Source: DASQFU01 sp035632955 (lineage in GTDB: Bacteria; Eisenbacteria; RBG-16-71-46). Taken from it: DNA of 24,625 nucleotides. The translations under genes and the position numbers were made by a program. Position 1 is the first letter of the stretch. The number at the start of each line of letters is the position of its first letter. Of this stretch, positions 16,718 to 23,733 are shown piece after piece. Below the pieces are notes generated by a model. It was not told the origin of the DNA. It saw nothing but the letters and a program-made list of their open reading frames with translations, and did not search any database. The DNA lies in assembly GCA_035632955.1 (NCBI GenBank), contig DASQFU010000030.1, positions 1 through 24,625 of the forward strand. Direction: 5' to 3'.

Positions 16718-17184
16718 TGAGCATCGACCGCGAAGCCAGGGACCGTCACACGCTGGCGATGAATCTCGAGCTGAGCCACGGCAAACATGGCGCGTCGGCG
16801 CGGGTCGAAGTGCACGAGCGGCCTGCGGCGTCCCATGGTCCGCACCGCATCGCGCTGATCGCCTTGCGCGGCTGGCTCGACCGCCCCGCGGCTCGGCGCC
16901 TCGAGCTGACGCTCGACGATCTCGTGGCCCGCGGCGTGGATCAGGTGCTGCTCGACTGCGCCGAGCTCCGCCACCTCGACTATCGCGTGGCTCCGGCGCT
17001 GGTCGACGCGCTCGAGCGGTTCGAAGTTCGGGCCGGAGGGTTCGTGGTGTGCGGGTTGTCGCGCCACCTGCGCGATCTGTTCCGGATTGCGGGTTGCGAG
17101 CCCCGGCTGCGCTGCTGGCCTTCGGCCGGCGAGCTGCTCGAGGCGAGCCTCACCCTCGAGCCGAGCGGTGAGTGCGCGTCATGA
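16717..17184 (+). CDS. STAS-domain protein in the dcw operon
   Basis: The product (155 aa) has a variable N-terminal part of about 35 residues, then a STAS-like domain. The domain shows IALIALRGWLDRPAARRLELTLDDL, VDQVLLDCAELRHLDYRVAPALVDAL, GGFVVCGLSRHLRDLFRIAGCEPRLRCW (broken here only for length; it follows the anti-sigma-antagonist order) and a final helix PSAGELLEA. STAS proteins such as SpoIIAA/RsbV bind anti-sigma or other partner proteins and are switched by phosphorylation of a Ser in the DSSG loop. Here the equivalent is Asp88-Tyr89-Arg90-Val91, so the phosphoacceptor appears missing. The ATG at 16717 overlaps the mraZ stop; a GTG at 16714 is equally possible. The rsmH start lies inside its 3' end. 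No cognate kinase gene is nearby. A dcw role is inferred from position only. Confidence 0.72.
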   Translation: MSIDREARDRHTLAMNLELSHGKHGASARVEVHERPAASHGPHRIALIALRGWLDRPAARRLELTLDDLVARGVDQVLLDCAELRHLDYRVAPALVDALERFEVRAGGFVVCGLSRHLRDLFRIAGCEPRLRCWPSAGELLEASLTLEPSGECAS

Positions 17185-18088
17185 GCCGGTTCTGGTCGCC
17201 GAGGTGCTCCGATACTTGTGCAATGGCCCCGGTCTCTACCTGGACGCGACGCTCGGCGATGCCGGACATGCCGAAGCGCTGTTGCGGGCGGAGCCGGGCG
17301 CACGGCTGCTCGGGAGCGACCGTGATCGTGCGGCGCTCGATTTCGCGCGCGCGAGACTCGCGCCCTACGGAGATCGTGTGAGCGTGGCCCACGCCACCTT
17401 CGCGGAGTTACCGGCCGTGCTGGCGGAACGCGAGCGGCTGACCGGGGCGCTGTTCGACCTCGGCCTCTCGTCGCGCCAGATCGACGATCCGGAGCGCGGC
17501 TTGAGCTTCATGCACCCAGGCCCGCTCGATCTTCGTTTCGATGCGAGCCGGGGCATGCCGGCGTCCGAGCGTCTGGCGCAGGCGAGCGAGAGCGAGGTCG
17601 CCTCGGTGCTGCGCGTCCACGGCGACCTGCGGGAAGCTTCGCGCATCGCACGCGCGCTGGCCGAAGCGGCCCAAAGCGGCGAGTTGGTCACCACCCAGGC
17701 GTTGCGGGCGGCGGTGGATCGCGCGCTCGGAGGGCGGCCGCATCCGCGCCGCTACGCACAGGTCTTTCAGGCGCTGCGCATCTGGGTCAACGGCGAAGCC
17801 GAGGATCTCGACGCGGCGCTCGCATGGCTGCCGGATCGGATGCGCGCCGGCGGCGTGGTCGTGACCCTCGCCTATCACTCGGGCGAGGATCGCCGGATCA
17901 AGCAGGCAGTGCGGGGGATCCCCCGAGCAACGCTCCCGCGCCGCCGTCCCGAGTTGATGGAGCGGCCTCCCGAGGGGCCGTGGGAACCGAGCACTCGACA
18001 CGTCGTGACCCCCTCGCAAACGGAGAAGGCACGGAACCCGCGCGCGCGCAGCGCGCGGCTGCGTGCATTCCGGAGGAAGTCTTCATGA
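17168..18088 (+). CDS. rsmH: 16S rRNA (cytosine1402-N4)-methyltransferase
   Basis: RsmH (MraW) methylates N4 of C1402 in the ribosomal P site using S-adenosylmethionine. The 306-residue product starts SARHEPVLVAEVL, the usual N-terminal motif. It has YLDATLGDAGHAEALL (SAM site), SDRDRAALDFA, LFDLGLSSRQIDDPERG, GPLDLRFD, VFQALRIWVN, YHSGEDRRIK and the C-terminal NPRARSARLRAF. Several family motifs are altered: GDAGH for G-x-GGH, YHSGEDR for FHSLEDR and HGDLREASRIARAL for YGEE...RIARAI. The GTG at 17168 is chosen because homology begins right after it. It overlaps the STAS gene by 17 nt, and the frame open to 17087 is non-conserved. The stop overlaps ftsL. Confidence 0.92.
   Translation: MSARHEPVLVAEVLRYLCNGPGLYLDATLGDAGHAEALLRAEPGARLLGSDRDRAALDFARARLAPYGDRVSVAHATFAELPAVLAERERLTGALFDLGLSSRQIDDPERGLSFMHPGPLDLRFDASRGMPASERLAQASESEVASVLRVHGDLREASRIARALAEAAQSGELVTTQALRAAVDRALGGRPHPRRYAQVFQALRIWVNGEAEDLDAALAWLPDRMRAGGVVVTLAYHSGEDRRIKQAVRGIPRATLPRRRPELMERPPEGPWEPSTRHVVTPSQTEKARNPRARSARLRAFRRKSS
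18072..18077 (+). promoter_or_regulatory. Shine-Dalgarno of ftsL
   Basis: GGAGGA lies 7 nt upstream of the ATG at 18085, inside the end of rsmH. It fixes the start of the small division gene, whose frame is open far upstream. Confidence 0.7.
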
Positions 18089-18522
18089 GGCAGGGTTTCG
18101 TTCGCTCCCGTTCGTCGTGGCGCGCACCGGAAATGCGCGTCGCCCGGCCCGAGCTGTGGCTGCTGGCCACGGGCCTGGTCGGAATGCTGTTGGTCGAAGT
18201 CTGGCAGAGCTCTCGCATGGCCGAGCTGGCGATGATCTTCGACCAGAATCGCTCGGCGCTCGAGCAGGCGCACGCACGACTGGACTACGTGCGGGCCGAC
18301 CTCGAACGCCGAACCACCCGCGCCGAACTAGCTCCGCTGGCCGAACAGCTGGGGCTGGCGCCGGCCGACGCCCAGCAAGTCGTCGTCCTGCCTTCCGTGT
18401 ATCTGGCGGCGCAGCACGAGCGACCGCGCGACGGCACGTCCGTCTCGTTGCTGGCGTGGGCGGAAAGGGCATCGCGAGCACTCGTGCCGGAGGCCACGGC
18501 CCGGGATCGCGCCGGGAACTGA
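18085..18522 (+). CDS. ftsL: Cell division protein FtsL-like
   Basis: This 145-residue protein has a basic cytoplasmic N-terminus, one membrane helix (residues about 24-40, LWLLATGLVGMLLVEVW) and a heptad-like extracytoplasmic segment (about 45-80, rich in Leu, Ala, Glu and Arg). It then has a Pro/Arg-rich tail. This bitopic layout and the position between rsmH and ftsI are what define FtsL, since its sequence is poorly conserved. FtsL works with FtsB and FtsQ in the divisome to activate FtsWI. The ATG overlaps the rsmH stop (ATGA) and has a strong ribosome binding site. The assignment rests mainly on topology and gene order. Confidence 0.78.
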   Translation: MRQGFVRSRSSWRAPEMRVARPELWLLATGLVGMLLVEVWQSSRMAELAMIFDQNRSALEQAHARLDYVRADLERRTTRAELAPLAEQLGLAPADAQQVVVLPSVYLAAQHERPRDGTSVSLLAWAERASRALVPEATARDRAGN

Positions 18523-18595
18523 CGATCGTCGCATCTCCATAGGTTGAGCGACCGGTTTTGGCCGGCCGCGACACCGCACCGCGCTTGTGACGGCC

Positions 18596-18617
18596 CGGCG
18601 GTCTGCGTGAACCGCCG
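18596..18617 (+). repeat. Hairpin just before the ftsI ribosome binding site
   Basis: CGGCGGT (18596-18602) and ACCGCCG (18611-18617) pair perfectly around an 8-nt loop, ending 6 nt before the GGAGGG of ftsI. There is no T-run. It lies in the 113-nt gap between ftsL and ftsI, the only gap in an otherwise overlapping operon, and could tune ftsI translation or stabilise the mRNA. Confidence 0.5.
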
Positions 18618-18623
18618 TTCCAC

Positions 18624-18629
18624 GGAGGG
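18624..18629 (+). promoter_or_regulatory. Shine-Dalgarno of ftsI
   Basis: GGAGGG lies 6 nt before TTG 18636. This spacing supports the TTG start over the ATG at 18651, which is 21 nt from this site and has only AAGGAG at 15 nt. Confidence 0.55.
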
Positions 18630-18635
18630 AAGGAG

Positions 18636-20783
18636 TTGGCCCACAGGGAAATGCGCAGGAGTCGGGTGCTGGTGGCTGCGGCCGGCCTGTTGTTTTGTCT
18701 GATGGCGCTGTGGTTGCGCGTGGCGTGGATCCAGGTCGGACAGCACGGCTACTACGCGGAGCGCGCCGACCGCCTGCGCGAGCAGCGCGTCCTGTTGAAG
18801 CCGGTGCGCGGCAATCTGCTCGATCGCCGCGGCCGCATGCTCGCGCGCGACCTCGTCACCTACTCGATCTCGGCGGCGCCGCGCGAAATGCGGCGCCCGA
18901 GCCGCACCGCCCGCGAGCTGGCCGCGATCCTCAAACTCGACCCGCGCCGTCTCCAGCGCGAGTTCGCGGCAAAGCACCGGTTTCTGTGGGTCGCGCGCCG
19001 CGTGTCCCCGGAAATCGGCGCGCAGATCTCCAAACGAAACGAGCGTGGCGTGTACGTCGCGCCCGAGACGCAGCGCGTCTACGCACTCGGCGCGGCGGCC
19101 GCCGAAGTCCTGGGCCGCACCGATCTCGACAACTCCGGCGTCGACGGGCTCGAGCTGCAGTGGGACGAAGCCCTCCGCGGCCGGCCGGGATGGGCGACGT
19201 TGTTCCGGGACGGCCGCGGGCGCTCGCACGCGATGCCCGGCGGCTTGCGGCGTCCACCCGAGGACGGCCAGCACGTGGTGCTGACGCTGGACGCCGATCT
19301 GCAAGCGATCGTCGAGACGCATCTCGCCGCCGCGGTCGACAGTCTGAACGCGCTGCGCGGCTTCGCATTGTTCATGGAGCCGCGCACCGGCGAGATTCTC
19401 GCGGCGGTCAGCGTCCCGCACCTCGAGCCCGGCAAGGCGCGCAACTGGAACTTCACCGACACCTACGAGCCCGGCTCGACCTACAAGATCGTCGCGGCGG
19501 GCGCGGCGCTCGAGGAAGGCGTCGCGCGCCCGAACCAGGTGTTCGAAGCCGCGGAATCGGGCGTGGCGCAGGTCGCGCCCGGGGCGCTGTTCCACGACGT
19601 GCACAAGGAGGCGCGCTACACGTTTCGCGACGCGGTGCGCTGGTCGAGCAACATCGTCATCGGCAAGATCGGCGCGCTCCTCGGCGCCGAACGTCTCTAT
19701 CGTTACAGCACGACGCTCGGCTTCGGCAGCCTGACGGGGGTGGACTTTCCCGGCGAGGCCGCAGGCAAGCTGCGCAGCCCGGATCGCTGGTCGCTGCGCT
19801 CGCCGCCGACGATCGCGATCGGCCACGAGCTGGCGGTGACGCCGCTGCAGCTCACGCTCGCCTACGCCGCGGTCGCCAACGGCGGCGTGCTGATGCGGCC
19901 GATGCTGGTGCGCGAGATCCGCGATCTCGACGGCCACGTGGTCCGGCGCTTCCAGCCTCAGGCGTCGCACCGCGTGTTCAGCGAGCACACCAGCGGGCTG
20001 TTGCGGGAGATGCTCACCGCCGTGGTCGACAGCGGCACCGCGCGGGCGGCGCGCGTGGACGGCCTGCCGGTCGCAGGCAAGACTGGGACCTCACAAAAGT
20101 ACGATGCCGCGGTGAAGACTTACGGCAAGGGCCTCTACTTGTCCTCGTTCGCTGGCTTCGCGCCGGCCGGTGCGCCGCAGCTGGTCGGCGTCGTCGTGAT
20201 CGACGAGCCTCGCGGGCGGCGTTACTACGGCGGAGAAGTCGCGGCACCCGTGTTCCGCCAGGTGATTGGCGATCTCCGGTTCCTGCCGGACGGCCCGCTC
20301 GATTCCGGTGCGTCGCGGGTCGCGGTGCGTCCGCCGGCGCCGGCCCCGGTGACCGTGCCCGACCTGCGGCTGCTGCCGCCGCGTGCGGCGGAGCACGCGC
20401 TCGCCGAGCGGCGGCTGGCGGCACGGTTCGAGGGCGATGGCCCGCGCGTGCTCGCGCAGGACCCGCCGCCCGGCACCGCCGTCGAGCGCGGCGCCCGCGT
20501 TCGCGCGTGGCTCGCGGCGCCCCAGGATTCCGCCGGCAGCACGCTGCCGAGCCTGATCGGAATGTCGGTGCGCGACGCGCTCCGCCACTTGAGCCTGCGC
20601 GGCGTCGCCCCCAAGATCGTCGGGCACGGGCTGGTGGTCCGCCAGGAACCCGACCCCGGCGCGCGCCTGCCGCTCCGCTCCCGGTGCGTGCTCCATTGCC
20701 AACCCGGCCTCACGATTGCAGCGCTGGGTCCGTTCGTCGGCCCGGAAGCGCCGCGGTCCGTGATCGCGAGCCAGAGACCGTGA
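18636..20783 (+). CDS. ftsI: Peptidoglycan transpeptidase FtsI (class B PBP) with PASTA domains
   Basis: The 715-residue class B penicillin-binding protein has a short cytoplasmic N-terminus and one membrane helix (residues about 10-27). The PBP dimerisation/pedestal region follows (RGNLLDRRGRMLARD). In the transpeptidase domain the catalytic Ser281 lies in PGSTYK, SSN is at 337-339 and KTGTS starts at Lys482. Two PASTA modules follow, at about 572-629 (VTVPDLRLLPPRAAEHAL) and about 635-688 (TLPSLIGMSVRDALRHL). It cross-links septal peptidoglycan with FtsW. PASTA tails are usual in Gram-positive PBP2x/SpoVD and occur in some deep-branching phyla. The TTG start is chosen for its ribosome binding site; ATG 18651 would remove five residues. 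The stop overlaps the murE GTG. Confidence 0.92.
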   Translation: MAHREMRRSRVLVAAAGLLFCLMALWLRVAWIQVGQHGYYAERADRLREQRVLLKPVRGNLLDRRGRMLARDLVTYSISAAPREMRRPSRTARELAAILKLDPRRLQREFAAKHRFLWVARRVSPEIGAQISKRNERGVYVAPETQRVYALGAAAAEVLGRTDLDNSGVDGLELQWDEALRGRPGWATLFRDGRGRSHAMPGGLRRPPEDGQHVVLTLDADLQAIVETHLAAAVDSLNALRGFALFMEPRTGEILAAVSVPHLEPGKARNWNFTDTYEPGSTYKIVAAGAALEEGVARPNQVFEAAESGVAQVAPGALFHDVHKEARYTFRDAVRWSSNIVIGKIGALLGAERLYRYSTTLGFGSLTGVDFPGEAAGKLRSPDRWSLRSPPTIAIGHELAVTPLQLTLAYAAVANGGVLMRPMLVREIRDLDGHVVRRFQPQASHRVFSEHTSGLLREMLTAVVDSGTARAARVDGLPVAGKTGTSQKYDAAVKTYGKGLYLSSFAGFAPAGAPQLVGVVVIDEPRGRRYYGGEVAAPVFRQVIGDLRFLPDGPLDSGASRVAVRPPAPAPVTVPDLRLLPPRAAEHALAERRLAARFEGDGPRVLAQDPPPGTAVERGARVRAWLAAPQDSAGSTLPSLIGMSVRDALRHLSLRGVAPKIVGHGLVVRQEPDPGARLPLRSRCVLHCQPGLTIAALGPFVGPEAPRSVIASQRP

Positions 20784-22315
20784 CATTGCAACACTTGTTG
20801 GAAGGGGTGCCGATGACGGCGATCCACGGATCGCTCGCGGTCGAAATCGCAGGGGTGGCGTACGACTCGCGCCGCGTGCGGCGCGGCGACGTGTTCTTCG
20901 CGCTTGCCGGATCGACCGAGGACGGAACCGCATACGCCCGCCAGGCCGCGGCGGCCGGCGCCGTGGCGGTGGTCGCGAGCGCTGCCGAGGTTCCGAGCGT
21001 CACCGTGGTGCACGTGCCCGAGCCGCGCGTGGCCCTGGCGCGCGCCGCGGCACGACTGCACGGCGAGCCTTCACTCGCGCTGCGCGTCGTCGCGGTGACG
21101 GGGACCAACGGCAAGACCACGACCACGTACCTGCTCGAGGCCGTGTTCCGCGCCGCCGGATGGATCTCGGGCGTGATCGGCACGACCGGCGTCCATGTCG
21201 GCGACGAGCGCCGCCCGGCCACGCTCACGACCCCGGAATCGCCCGAGCTCCAGGGCTTGCTGGCCGAGATGAGCCGCCGCGGGGTGGTCGCCGTCGCGCT
21301 CGAGATCAGCAGCCACGCGCTGGTGCAGCGACGCGGCTATGGTCTGCACTGCGACGCCATGGTGTTCACGAACCTGAGCCACGATCATCTCGACTACCAC
21401 GGCACACTCGAATCCTACCTCGACGCCAAGCTCATGCTGTTCGACGGCCGCAACCTTCCCGAGCCGCGCAAGCGCGCGGTGGCGCTGGTGAACGCCGACG
21501 ATCCGGTCGCGGGCCAGGTGGCGGACGCCGCGCGGCGCGGCGGCCTCGAGGTCGCGCGCTACAGCGGCGAGCCCGACTCGCGCTCCGCCGCGCTGGTCGT
21601 GCATGTGACCGCGATCGAGCCGTCGGCGGGCGGGATCGAGCTGCGAGTGCGGACCACCAAGCAGCCGTGGCTCGGCAGCGGCGGCGTCTCGCTCGCGGGT
21701 GGGGAGGAGCACCGCGTCCGGTTACCGTTGCTCGGCCGCTACAACGCGGCCAATGCCGCGGCGGCGTTCGCGAGCGCCTGGGCGCTCGGCATCGACCCCG
21801 AGACCATCGCGCGCGGGCTCGAGTCGATGGCCGGTGTTCCCGGCCGGTTGGAGCGAGTGGACCGGGGCCAGCCGTTCCTCGTGGTGGTGGACTACGCCCA
21901 TACGCCGGACGCGCTCGCGCGCGCGCTGGCCGCGGTGCGCGAGCATGCGACGGGCAAGGTGATGCTCGTGTTCGGGTGCGGCGGCGATCGCGACCCCACC
22001 AAGCGCCCGCTGATGGGACGCGCGGCGGCCGCCGGAAGCGATCGCGCCTGGGTCACGAACGACAATCCGCGTAGCGAGGATCCGGCGCGGATCGCCGAGG
22101 AGATCGTCGCGGGTGCCCCCGGTGCGGGGCTGGTCGTCGAGCTCGATCGGCGCGCTGCGTTCCACGCGGCGCTCGCCGAGGCCGAGCCGGGCGACGTCGT
22201 GCTGATCGCCGGCAAGGGTCACGAGACCACGCAAACGATCGGTGAGCGCGTGCTGCCGTTCGACGACCGCCAGGTGGCGGGCGGGTGGCTGGACGCGCGG
22301 CGGGAGGGGCGATGA
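20780..22315 (+). CDS. murE: UDP-MurNAc-L-Ala-D-Glu:meso-diaminopimelate ligase
   Basis: MurE adds the third stem-peptide residue to UDP-MurNAc-dipeptide with ATP. The 511-residue product has the N-terminal substrate-binding domain (VAYDSRRVRRGDVFFAL), the ATP loop GTNGKTTT at 108 onward and SSHAL. It also has SHDHLDYHGTLESYLDAK, whose Lys is the usual carbamylated position, and VDYAHTPDALARAL in the C-terminal part. DNPR at residues 428-431 is the recognised meso-DAP signature, so the peptidoglycan should be of the DAP type. The GTG at 20780 overlaps the ftsI stop (GTGA). The frame is open back to 18695, but that extension is out of frame with ftsI and has no homology. A later ATG (20813) would cut conserved leader sequence. 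Confidence 0.95.
   Translation: MTLQHLLEGVPMTAIHGSLAVEIAGVAYDSRRVRRGDVFFALAGSTEDGTAYARQAAAAGAVAVVASAAEVPSVTVVHVPEPRVALARAAARLHGEPSLALRVVAVTGTNGKTTTTYLLEAVFRAAGWISGVIGTTGVHVGDERRPATLTTPESPELQGLLAEMSRRGVVAVALEISSHALVQRRGYGLHCDAMVFTNLSHDHLDYHGTLESYLDAKLMLFDGRNLPEPRKRAVALVNADDPVAGQVADAARRGGLEVARYSGEPDSRSAALVVHVTAIEPSAGGIELRVRTTKQPWLGSGGVSLAGGEEHRVRLPLLGRYNAANAAAAFASAWALGIDPETIARGLESMAGVPGRLERVDRGQPFLVVVDYAHTPDALARALAAVREHATGKVMLVFGCGGDRDPTKRPLMGRAAAAGSDRAWVTNDNPRSEDPARIAEEIVAGAPGAGLVVELDRRAAFHAALAEAEPGDVVLIAGKGHETTQTIGERVLPFDDRQVAGGWLDARREGR
22303..22307 (+). promoter_or_regulatory. Shine-Dalgarno of murF
   Basis: GGAGG within a G-rich run lies 4 nt before the ATG at 22312, inside the 3' end of murE. 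It supports this ATG, although the frame is open slightly further upstream. Confidence 0.6.
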
Positions 22316-23733
22316 CCGCCTCGACCATGGCGCCCGTGCTGACCCTGACGCAAATCGCCCAGATGACCGGCGGCGATCTGATCGTGCGCGAGGTGCCGAG
22401 CGAGCCAGCTCTGCGCGAAGCGCTGTTGCGCGCCGGCGTCATCAGCGTCGGCATCGACAGCCGCACGCTCGAGCCGGGCGCCCTGTTCGTGCCCCTGCCG
22501 GGTCAGAACGTGGATGGGCATCGGTTCCTGGCCGACGCGTTCCGGCGCGGCGCGATCGCCGCGCTGTGCGCACGCGCCGCCCATGCGGCGTTCGCCGGGC
22601 GCGAGCCCGGCCCGCTGGTGCTCGTGGACGACGTCACGGCGGCGTTGCAGCGGCTCGCCCGCCGCGTGCGTGACGCCTGGGGCGGTCCGGTGCTCGGTGT
22701 CACCGGCAGCGCCGGCAAGACCACGACCAAGGATCTGGCGGCCGCCGCACTCGCGACCGGCGCGCCGACCCTCAAGACCGAGGGAAATCTGAACAATCAC
22801 TGGGGCGTGCCGCTCACGCTGCTGCGACTGCGGCCGGAGCATCGCGCGGCGGTGGTGGAGATGGCGATGAGCGCCGCCGGCGAGATCGCCTATCTCGCCG
22901 CGATCGCGCGGCCGGACGCCGGCATCATCACCAACGCCGGCTCCGCGCATCTCGGCGGCGAAGGGCTCGGCTCGGTCGCGGCGGTGGCGCGCGAGAAGGC
23001 GGCGCTGGCGGCAGCGCTCCCCGAGGGGCGTCCCCTGTTCGCGGGCGCCGATTCGCCGCCGCTGATCGCGGCCCTCGCCGGGATGAAGTGCCGCGTGATC
23101 CGCTACGGGCTCGCGCACGACGCCGACGTGCGCCCGCGCGCGCTCGAGGATCTCGGGCCCGAGGGGACGCGCTTCGAGGTCGAGGGTTTTCCGCCCGTGC
23201 ACTTGCGGCTGATCGGGCGGCATCAAGTGCAGAACGCGCTGGCGGCGCTCGCGGTCGCGCGCGAATACCGGCTCGACCCGGCCGCGGTCGTGGCGGCGCT
23301 CGAAGCCGAGCGGCCAGCCACAGGGCGCATGCAAGTGCGGCGCGCCCTTGGCGCGACGCTGCTCGTGGACAGCTACAACGCCAATCCCGATTCGACGCGC
23401 GCGGCGCTCGCGACGCTGGCGGAATGGCCGGACGCCCGGCGGCGCATCGCCGTGCTCGGCGACATGCTCGAGCTCGGGCCTGGGGCTGGGGCGCTGCACC
23501 GCGACGTCGGCGCCGCGGTGCGTGAGGCCGAGCTCTGGACGGTGGGAACGCACGCCGAGGATCTCGCCGCCGGCGCGCGCGGGGCGGGCGTCGAGGCGCG
23601 CGTGTTCGCCGAGCTTCCGGAGCTCGCCGCGGCGCTGCGCGCCGTGCTCGCTCCCGGCACGATCGTGCTGCTCAAGGCGTCGCGTGGCGCGGCGCTGGAA
23701 CGGGTTCTGACCGGACTCGAGCTGGAGGACTAG
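22312..23733 (+). CDS. murF: UDP-MurNAc-tripeptide:D-Ala-D-Ala ligase
   Basis: MurF adds the D-Ala-D-Ala dipeptide to complete the UDP-MurNAc-pentapeptide. The 473-residue product has the N-terminal Mur domain (GIDSRTLEPGALFVPLPG, DGHRFLADAF) and the ATP loop GSAGKTTTK from residue 132. It then has LKTEGNLNNHWGVPLTLL (the NN-x-x-G-x-P motif typical of MurF), NAGSAHLGG and the C-terminal VDSYNANPDSTRAAL followed by LGDMLELG. All domains are intact and the length is normal. It overlaps murE by 4 nt (ATGA) and shares its last base with the mraY GTG (TAGTG). Confidence 0.95.
   Translation: MTASTMAPVLTLTQIAQMTGGDLIVREVPSEPALREALLRAGVISVGIDSRTLEPGALFVPLPGQNVDGHRFLADAFRRGAIAALCARAAHAAFAGREPGPLVLVDDVTAALQRLARRVRDAWGGPVLGVTGSAGKTTTKDLAAAALATGAPTLKTEGNLNNHWGVPLTLLRLRPEHRAAVVEMAMSAAGEIAYLAAIARPDAGIITNAGSAHLGGEGLGSVAAVAREKAALAAALPEGRPLFAGADSPPLIAALAGMKCRVIRYGLAHDADVRPRALEDLGPEGTRFEVEGFPPVHLRLIGRHQVQNALAALAVAREYRLDPAAVVAALEAERPATGRMQVRRALGATLLVDSYNANPDSTRAALATLAEWPDARRRIAVLGDMLELGPGAGALHRDVGAAVREAELWTVGTHAEDLAAGARGAGVEARVFAELPELAAALRAVLAPGTIVLLKASRGAALERVLTGLELED

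Noticed and set aside
18285..19988. 567-codon minus-strand open frame, and similar ones at 6680-8080 and 22219-23553
   Set aside because: All are complementary to confidently identified genes and show no domain signatures.
18695..22315. Apparent 1206-residue fusion ending in MurE
   Set aside because: The first part is an out-of-frame reading of ftsI with Arg/Ala-rich nonsense. MurE homology starts exactly at the GTG at 20780.
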